Part shown: positions 58,656 to 64,000 of the stretch, in pieces
Layout of the letters: every line of letters begins with the position of its first letter
Numbering within the stretch: the stretch's first letter is position 1
NCBI GenBank assembly: GCA_963781305.1
Contig: CAWAFL010000001.1
Coordinates: forward strand, 434,001-498,000
Reading direction: 5' to 3'
Source of the DNA: DASXMT01 sp963781305
GTDB lineage: Bacteria; Actinomycetota; Acidimicrobiia; Acidimicrobiales; RAAP-2
DNA length: 64,000 bases
Translations under genes and position numbers: made by a program
Notes under the pieces: model-generated
The model's input: only the letters and a program-made list of their open reading frames with translations
The model's database searches: none
Told to the model about the DNA's origin: nothing

Positions 58656-59629
58656 GACGGGGGCCGATCGGCGGCGACGGTCTCGAACCCGATCATCTGC
58701 ACTTCGGTGCGCAGGTCCACCCCAAACCGCTCTCGGACCCGCTGTCGGACGTCCTCGATCAGGCGGCGGACGTCGGCGGCGGAGCCCCCGGCGTCAGCCT
58801 GGATAAAGTTGGCGTGCTTGGGGGAGACCTCGGCCGAGCCGATCCGATGGCCCTTCAGCCCCGCTTCCTCGATGAGCCGCCCGGCCGAGTCGTCGACCGG
58901 ATTGGTGAACACCGATCCGGCATTGCTCCCCCCAGGCTGGTGCTCCCGCCGCCACCGCACGATCTCGGCGATCTCGGCCAGCGACCGCTCCGGGTCGCCG
59001 GCCTGGAGCCCGAAGGTCCCCGCCACCACCACCTCGGAGCGGGAGATGCGCGAGTGCCGGTAGGCATAGGCCAGATCGGATGCGGGGACGTCAGAGGTCA
59101 CACCCGTCCGCAGGTCGACCACCCGGCATCCGAGGAGGACGTGCGCCGTGTCCGACCCGTGACCACCGGCATTCATCCGGATGGCTCCCCCCACCGACCC
59201 GGGGACGCCGACCGCCCATTCCAGCCCCGTCAGCCCGGCTGACGCGCTGCGCCGGGCCAGGACGGGGAAGCTCACCCCCCCACCAGCCCGCACCGACGAG
59301 CCCTCGATGACGATCTCGTCGAAACCACCGGCCAACGAGACGACCAGGCCGGCAAAGCCGGCGTCGGCCACCAGGATGTTTGACCCCTTCCCCAGCACCA
59401 GCAGGGGCACGTCGTGCCTGTCGACGGCGGCAGCCACGGCGGCCAGCTCCGTCCCGTCGGCGGGCTCCACGAACAGTCGGGCCGGTCCGCCCACCCGATA
59501 GGTGGTGAGGGCACCAAGGGGGTGGTCCCGCTGGGCCAGCGAGCCCAGCGCCGAACCCACCAGTCGGAGATCGTCCGCTGGCCCGATCACCGACCGATCA
59601 CCACGGGGGTCACCATGACGGCGCGGCAA
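58652..59629 (-). CDS. murB: UDP-N-acetylenolpyruvoylglucosamine reductase
   Basis: FAD enzyme making UDP-MurNAc. The 325 aa include TTYRVGGPARLFVEP, VLGKGSNILVADAGFAGLVV, EWAVGVPGSVGGAIRMNAGGHG, YRHSRIS (catalytic region), GGSNAGSVFTNP, HANFIQADAGGSAADV. TTG at 59629 would overlap murC by 20 bases; GTG 59590 (VIGPADDLRLVG) is an alternative. Neither has a clear ribosome site, so the start is uncertain. Confidence 0.94.
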   Translation of the reverse strand: MPRRHGDPRGDRSVIGPADDLRLVGSALGSLAQRDHPLGALTTYRVGGPARLFVEPADGTELAAVAAAVDRHDVPLLVLGKGSNILVADAGFAGLVVSLAGGFDEIVIEGSSVRAGGGVSFPVLARRSASAGLTGLEWAVGVPGSVGGAIRMNAGGHGSDTAHVLLGCRVVDLRTGVTSDVPASDLAYAYRHSRISRSEVVVAGTFGLQAGDPERSLAEIAEIVRWRREHQPGGSNAGSVFTNPVDDSAGRLIEEAGLKGHRIGSAEVSPKHANFIQADAGGSAADVRRLIEDVRQRVRERFGVDLRTEVQMIGFETVAADRPPS

Positions 59630-61010
59630 GGAGCTCGTCCGGCAACGAGGTCAGGTCGCCCGCTCCCAGCGTGCAGCACAGGTCTCCAGCGGTCAGCAGT
59701 GAGGCCACCTCGGCGCGGAGGTCCGTCCGACCGGCCACGTAGATGACAGGCTTGCCCGGTTCAGCTCGGTGGACGGCGTCGGCGACGAGCCTTCCCGAGA
59801 CCCCGGGAATCGGCAGCTCGCCGGCCCCGTAGACGTCGGTGACCACCACCACGTCGGCGTCGACGAAGGCCCGTCCGAAATCGGAGGACAGGGCGGCCGT
59901 CCGGCTGTATCGATGGGGCTGGAAGACGGCGACGATCCGCTGCCAGTCCCCGTCCTTGGCCGCGGCCAGGGCGGCCTCCACCTCGCTGGGGAGATGGGCA
60001 TAGTCGTCGACGAAGGTGACGCCGCCGGCGGCGCCCCGGAACTCGAACCTCCGGGCAACGCCGGCAAAGCGGGCGAGCGCGGCCGCTATATCCTCGAAGG
60101 CCACCCCGGAGGCCAGCGCGGCCACGGCGGCCACGGCGGCGTTGCGGGCGTTGTGCAGGCCGGGAACGGGGACGGCCAGCCGCCCGAGCGTGGCGCCGTC
60201 CGCTCCGGTCAGGTCGAACGCCACCGAGCTCCGCGACAGGGTCAGACCGGTCAGGCGATAGCTGCAGTTGTCTCCCACGCCGACCGTTTCGGCCCCGTGG
60301 GCCCGGGCCAGGGACAGCGCCTCGGCATCGTCACCTCCCACCACCCGCCGGGGGGCCGCCTGGAGAAACGTACCGAAGGCGGTCCGCATGGCCTCGAAGG
60401 AGCCGTAGTGGTCGAGGTGGTCCGGTTCGACGTTGGTGACCACGGCGATGTCGGGCACGAGCGACAGAAAGGTGCCGTCGCTCTCGTCGGCCTCGACCAC
60501 CAACCAGTCGCCGTCGTCCCACACTGCGTTGGTCCCGATCTCGTTGACCTCGCCCCCGATGAGGAACGAGGGGCGGAGACCGGCCTCGACCAGCATGAGC
60601 GCCAGCATGGAGGCTGTCGTGGTCTTGCCGTGCGTGCCGGCTACGGCGATGCAGCGGCGCAGGGCGGCGATCGCCGCCAGCACGTGCGACCGCCGGTACA
60701 CGGGGATTCCCCTCCGTGCGGCTTCGACCACCTCGGGATTGTCGTCCCTGATGGCCGTGGACACGGTGACGACGTCGGCGTCGTCCACGTTCGCCGCATC
60801 GTGCCCGACGGCCACGTCGATGCCTGCGGCCTTGAGCCTGTCGATCACCGGGGAGGGTTTGAGGTCGCTTCCGGTCACGGTGTGGCCCATGGCGGCGAGT
60901 ACGGCGGCGATGGCGCTCATCCCCGCCCCCCCGGCGCCCACTACGTGGACGCGGATCGGCTGGGACAGGTCCAGCGGCGCGAGCTCCTCGCTCATGACAT
61001 CCTCGCTCAC
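59610..61010 (-). CDS. murC: UDP-N-acetylmuramate-L-alanine ligase
   Basis: Adds the first amino acid of the stem peptide. The 466 aa have VHVVGAGGAGMSAIAAVLAAMGHTVTGSD, the ATP loop VAGTHGKTTTASMLALML, EADESDGTFLSL, VTNVEPDHLDHYG, HNARNAAVAAVAAL and FQPHRYSRTAAL. GTG 61010 overlaps the murG stop (GTGA). An in-frame ATG at 60995 is the second copy of a 15-bp duplication, and the first copy supplies a GAGG before it. Confidence 0.96.
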   Translation of the reverse strand: MSEDVMSEELAPLDLSQPIRVHVVGAGGAGMSAIAAVLAAMGHTVTGSDLKPSPVIDRLKAAGIDVAVGHDAANVDDADVVTVSTAIRDDNPEVVEAARRGIPVYRRSHVLAAIAALRRCIAVAGTHGKTTTASMLALMLVEAGLRPSFLIGGEVNEIGTNAVWDDGDWLVVEADESDGTFLSLVPDIAVVTNVEPDHLDHYGSFEAMRTAFGTFLQAAPRRVVGGDDAEALSLARAHGAETVGVGDNCSYRLTGLTLSRSSVAFDLTGADGATLGRLAVPVPGLHNARNAAVAAVAALASGVAFEDIAAALARFAGVARRFEFRGAAGGVTFVDDYAHLPSEVEAALAAAKDGDWQRIVAVFQPHRYSRTAALSSDFGRAFVDADVVVVTDVYGAGELPIPGVSGRLVADAVHRAEPGKPVIYVAGRTDLRAEVASLLTAGDLCCTLGAGDLTSLPDELLAAPSW

Positions 61011-61012
61011 GA
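60983..61012 (-). repeat. 15-bp duplication of the murC start
   Basis: TCGTGAGCGAGGATG and TCATGAGCGAGGAGC are tandem 15-bp copies, giving two in-frame starts (GTG 61010, ATG 60995) and the N-terminus VSEDVMSEEL. Confidence 0.85.
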
Positions 61013-62191
61013 CTGAGTCTCCGTCCCGCTCGGGACGCCGGTGGCCCCCGACACCCGGGCGCTGTCCTCGACCACGGCGGCCCCGGCGTCGGCGGCGTCG
61101 GCCCGGCCCATGCTCTCCGCCGCCTTCCCCATGGCTTCGAGGCGGGCGGGATCGCCGAGCAGGGGGGCGAGGACGCGGGACAGCTGGCGGCCATCACAGC
61201 CCAGATCGGGCATGAGCACGGCGGCGCCCACCCGCTCGAGCACCCGGGCATTGGCGCTCTGGTGGTCCGAGGGCGCCCCGGGCAAGGGCACCAGGATCGC
61301 CGGCACCCCCACGACGGCCAGCTCGGCCACGGTCATGGCCCCCGCTCGACACACCACGATGTCGGCCGCCGCGTAGACCAGGGGCATCCGGTCCTCATAG
61401 GCCACGCGGCGGTAGCACAAGCCCGCCGGCTCGCCGGGTAAGCGGTCGGTGCCGTTCTGCTCCCTCGATTCGTCCCAGTCCCTCCGGCCCACCACGTGGT
61501 AGATCGACGTGTCCCCTTGCTCCGACCACAATCCGGCCAACGACGCGATGGCCTCGTTGATCCGACGGGCACCGAGCGATCCGCCGAAGGCGGCGACGGT
61601 CAGACGGTCGGGAGGCAGCCCGAGGGCGCTCCGGGCCGACCGCCGGTCCTCGAGCGTCCGGGTGACGCCGGCGATCTCCGGCCGCACCGGCGTACCGGTC
61701 ACCACGGCGCGCGGGAGGGGCGTTCCCTCCCAACCCACCGCGGCGGTCCGGGCGAACCGGCCGAGCAGCCGATTGGCCGCACCGGGGACGGCGTCCACGT
61801 TCACGAGCACCAGGGGGACGCCGAGGATCACGGCCGACACGGCGGCGGGGAGGCTGGCGTAGCCCCCGACAGAGACGACGACGGCCGGCCGGGTTCTCGA
61901 CACGAGGACCAGGGCGCGGAGGCAGCCGACGGCCAGCCCGCCGAGGGCACCGAGGTTGCGTACCAGGTCAGCGGGACTGAGGCTCCGCACGATGCCGCGT
62001 CCGGGGAGAAGGGTGAGCGGGAATCCCCGACCGTCCAGGACGGCACGATCCTGTCCCCGGCTCGACCCCACGAACTCGATGCTGGCCCGGGGATGGCCCC
62101 TGTCAACCAGGGCCTCGGCGATGGCCAGCGCCGGCTGGAGGTGGCCTGCGGTCCCACCGCCGGCCACCAGCGCGTACCGGCTGTCGGTCAC
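61007..62191 (-). CDS. murG: Lipid II synthase (UDP-GlcNAc transferase MurG)
   Basis: GT28 glycosyltransferase at the inner membrane, 394 aa from GTG 62191 (VTDSRYALVAGGGTAGHLQPALA). The frame stays open upstream but there only shadows ftsW. GGYASLPAAVSAVILGVPLVLVN, FGGSLGARRINEA, YEDRMPLVYAAADIVVCRAGAMTVAEL and PLPGAPSDHQSANARVL are MurG hallmarks. The start overlaps the ftsW stop (GTGA). Confidence 0.95.
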   Translation of the reverse strand: MTDSRYALVAGGGTAGHLQPALAIAEALVDRGHPRASIEFVGSSRGQDRAVLDGRGFPLTLLPGRGIVRSLSPADLVRNLGALGGLAVGCLRALVLVSRTRPAVVVSVGGYASLPAAVSAVILGVPLVLVNVDAVPGAANRLLGRFARTAAVGWEGTPLPRAVVTGTPVRPEIAGVTRTLEDRRSARSALGLPPDRLTVAAFGGSLGARRINEAIASLAGLWSEQGDTSIYHVVGRRDWDESREQNGTDRLPGEPAGLCYRRVAYEDRMPLVYAAADIVVCRAGAMTVAELAVVGVPAILVPLPGAPSDHQSANARVLERVGAAVLMPDLGCDGRQLSRVLAPLLGDPARLEAMGKAAESMGRADAADAGAAVVEDSARVSGATGVPSGTETQS

Positions 62192-63459
62192 GCCGAGGTC
62201 AGTCGACGGGCGCGCCCTCCGGCCGAGTGGGCGCGTTCCTGGGCGGCGATGTTCATCAGGATGCCTAGCGCGGCCAGGTTGATGACCAACGAGGACCCAC
62301 CGAATGAGATGAACGGCAGCGGGATGCCGGTCACCGGCAGGACGCCGATCACGGCCCCAATGTTGATGACGGCCTGACTGGTGATCCACACCGTGATGGC
62401 CACGGCCATGAGGCTGCCGAAACGGTCCGGGGCCAGGGCGGCCACCCGCAGGCCGTACCAGGCCAGGGCGAAGAACAGCCCGAGCACGACGACGGCGCCG
62501 ACCAGGCCCAGCTCCTCGCCCAGGACCGAGAAGATGAAGTCGGTGTGGGCATTGGGCAGCAGCCCCCACTTCTGGCGGCCACCACCGAGGCCCAGCCCGG
62601 TGAGGTGGCCGGAGCCGAGGCCGATGAGCGACTGCCAGACCTGGTAGCCGGATCCCGACTGGTGGGCGCCGGGGTTGATGAACGACAAGATGCGGTCACG
62701 GCGGTAGGGGTCGGCCAGACCCACGATGGTGGCCACGACGGCGAATGCGCCGAGGACCTTCACGATGGGCTTCATGGGCACCCCGCCCATGAACATCACC
62801 CCGAAGGCGATGCAGGCCATCACCAACGCCGTGCCCATGTCCGGCTGCTTCAAGATCAGGATCGACGAGATACCCAAGACGCCCAGGATAGGCACCACCA
62901 CCCGCTTGGCCTCGTGTAACTGGCCCACGCGCCGGGTGAGCAGGTCGGCGGCGAAGACGGCCAGCGCCAGCTTCATCAGCTCCGAGGGCTGGATCCGGAA
63001 CTGGCCGAACCCGACCCAACGGCTCGATCCGCCGGAGGTCACGCCGATGCCAGGGACCAGCACCACGACCAGCAGCACCAGCGTCCCGATCAGGAGCGGG
63101 ACGCGGATCCTTCGCCACTTCCGGTAGTCCACCCGAGACAGAACGTAGAAGGCGACGATCCCGAGGCCCATCCACATGACCTGGCGAATCAGGATGCCCC
63201 AGGACGAGCCGTACAGGCTCATGGAGATGATCGGCGAGGCCGAACCGACCATGACCAGTCCGATGACACACAGCGCGGCCAGCAACGCCGTCAGGCACGT
63301 GGTCGTGGGGAGGCGGGAGGGTCGTGGGGTGGGGATGGCCCGCAGAGGGGTCGGTCGGTCGGACGACCCCTCGCGGGTGGTGGGGGCGCCCCGGGTCGCG
63401 GGCCGACCGGAGGTCGACGACCGGTGACGGGCGGCGGTGGAATTTCGGGGATCAGCCAT
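62188..63459 (-). CDS. ftsW: Septal peptidoglycan glycosyltransferase FtsW (SEDS family)
   Basis: About 423 aa with some ten membrane segments after a Ser/Thr/Arg-rich cytoplasmic tail of about 50 residues. SEDS features are SSRWVGFGQFRIQPSELMKLA, QPDMGTALVMACIAF, AHTDFIFSVLGEELGLVG and PLPFISFGGSSLVINLAALGILMNI. I chose the ATG at 63459 (MADPRNS), with AGGAG ten bases upstream; it overlaps the stop of a 49-codon frame by eight bases (ATGGCTGA). ATG 63483 is an alternative. Confidence 0.93.
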   Translation of the reverse strand: MADPRNSTAARHRSSTSGRPATRGAPTTREGSSDRPTPLRAIPTPRPSRLPTTTCLTALLAALCVIGLVMVGSASPIISMSLYGSSWGILIRQVMWMGLGIVAFYVLSRVDYRKWRRIRVPLLIGTLVLLVVVLVPGIGVTSGGSSRWVGFGQFRIQPSELMKLALAVFAADLLTRRVGQLHEAKRVVVPILGVLGISSILILKQPDMGTALVMACIAFGVMFMGGVPMKPIVKVLGAFAVVATIVGLADPYRRDRILSFINPGAHQSGSGYQVWQSLIGLGSGHLTGLGLGGGRQKWGLLPNAHTDFIFSVLGEELGLVGAVVVLGLFFALAWYGLRVAALAPDRFGSLMAVAITVWITSQAVINIGAVIGVLPVTGIPLPFISFGGSSLVINLAALGILMNIAAQERAHSAGGRARRLTSA

Positions 63460-63601
63460 CAGCCTGCCGCTCCTGGTCACCATCACCCAGCCCGACGTCC
63501 ACGACACCAGCCTCTCCCATCCATCCTTCTCGGTGGTGGAGCCTCTGGCCGGAGGGAGCGCTGGGCTCGGCCAGTCGGCGCGCTCGTTCGGGGCCGCCCA
63601 T
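63452..63601 (-). CDS. 49-codon ORF of unknown function in the position of murD
   Basis: The ATG at 63601 shares its A with the mraY stop (TGATG), and the TGA at 63452 overlaps the ftsW ATG (ATGGCTGA), so both ends show translational-coupling geometry. The product (MGGPERARRLAEPSAPSG...) is Arg/Gly-rich with no recognisable domain and no resemblance to MurD. In most actinobacterial clusters murD lies exactly here. It may be a relic, a spacer frame or a small protein. Confidence 0.45.
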   Translation of the reverse strand: MGGPERARRLAEPSAPSGQRLHHREGWMGEAGVVDVGLGDGDQERQADG

Positions 63602-64000
63602 CACACCACCTTGGCCACGGAGAGGAAGTCGCCGTAGAAGATCCCGAGACCGAGGGCGGCGAACAGGCCGGCCAGGACCCAGAAGCGGACGATGACGGTG
63701 GTCTCCGGCCACCCCAGCAGCTCGAAGTGATGGTGGACCGGGGCCATGCGGAACACACGACGATGGAAGACCCGGAAGCTCACCACCTGGATGACCACGG
63801 ACAGGGTCTCGATGACGAAGAGCCCGCCGATGACGGCCAGGAGCAGCTGCAGGTTCATCAACAGGCACAAGGCGGCCAACCCGGACCCGAGGGCCAACGA
63901 GCCCGTGTCCCCCATGAAGATCTTGGCCGGAGCTGCGTTCCACCACAGGAAGCCCAAGCAGGCACCGGCCAGGGCCACGGCGGAGAGGGCCAGGTCGAGG
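63601..64000 (-). CDS. mraY: Phospho-MurNAc-pentapeptide translocase, C-terminal part
   Basis: The gene runs off the window edge; the last 132 residues are visible. KIFMGDTGSLALGSGLAALCLLMNLQLLLAVIGGLFVIETLSVVIQV contains the MraY aspartate motif, and MAPVHHHFELLGWPETTVIVRFWV is the HHH signature. It makes lipid I, the MurG substrate. The stop is fused to the next ATG as TGATG. Confidence 0.95.
   Translation of the reverse strand, partial: LDLALSAVALAGACLGFLWWNAAPAKIFMGDTGSLALGSGLAALCLLMNLQLLLAVIGGLFVIETLSVVIQVVSFRVFHRRVFRMAPVHHHFELLGWPETTVIVRFWVLAGLFAALGLGIFYGDFLSVAKVV

Overview
This is a high-GC chromosomal segment of about 60 densely packed housekeeping genes with no phage, transposase, CRISPR or RNA gene that I can see. 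The gene content is actinobacterial: DivIVA, SepF, YggT and FtsZ are encoded without FtsA, there is a bacterial proteasome activator (Bpa), a DUF3151 protein, the order aroC-aroK-aroB-aroQ-pepQ-efp-nusB, and a menaquinone gene cluster. Gene style (many leaderless starts, 4-base and 8-base start/stop overlaps) suggests a deep-branching class such as Acidimicrobiia, but that placement is inference.

Layout. Positions 51-9814 (minus strand) hold the pyrimidine operon pyrR-pyrB-pyrC-carA-carB-pyrD-pyrF, headed by a recognisable PyrR-binding RNA hairpin and unusual for repeat expansions inside or at the ends of its genes; pyrD has an apparent one-base frameshift. Positions 10095-16180 (plus) carry an exporter module: adaptor, ABC ATPase, FtsX/MacB permease, a secreted DUF5666-like protein and a second adaptor. 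It sits between nusB and pyrR. Positions 16320-23373 (minus) hold nusB, efp, a Pro-peptidase, the shikimate genes, a prepilin-peptidase-like gene and a NifU-domain gene. Positions 23392-30807 are small conserved genes, tyrS, a carotenoid oxygenase and an LCP cell-wall ligase. Positions 30877-36706 hold menD, menH, menA, menB and menE. Positions 36729-42605 hold an SDR enzyme, a DUF255 thioredoxin-like protein, a phosphodiesterase-type protein and Bpa. Positions 42811-50796 hold dnaE, an Rrf2 regulator, a channel-like membrane protein, a histidine phosphatase and a sigma factor. Positions 50818-53026 hold rluD, lspA and a DksA-type gene. Positions 53216-64000 (minus) hold the division and cell-wall cluster mraY (cut by the window edge), a 49-codon ORF where murD is usually found, ftsW, murG, murC, murB, ftsQ, ftsZ, pgeF, yggS, sepF, yggT and divIVA.

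Two architectural themes deserve attention. First, at least ten genes have a TANNNT hexamer followed by 6-8 bases and then directly the start codon, with no Shine-Dalgarno sequence, as expected for leaderless transcripts. Second, short tandem duplications of 13-31 bp recur at gene borders. At carA and pyrD they recreate start codons overlapping stop codons, giving chains of tiny upstream reading frames. No intergenic stretch exceeds 300 bases; the longest are 9815-10094 (pyr and exporter control region), 42606-42810 (tandem hairpin repeats before dnaE) and 55009-55206 (only a possible sepF promoter seen).
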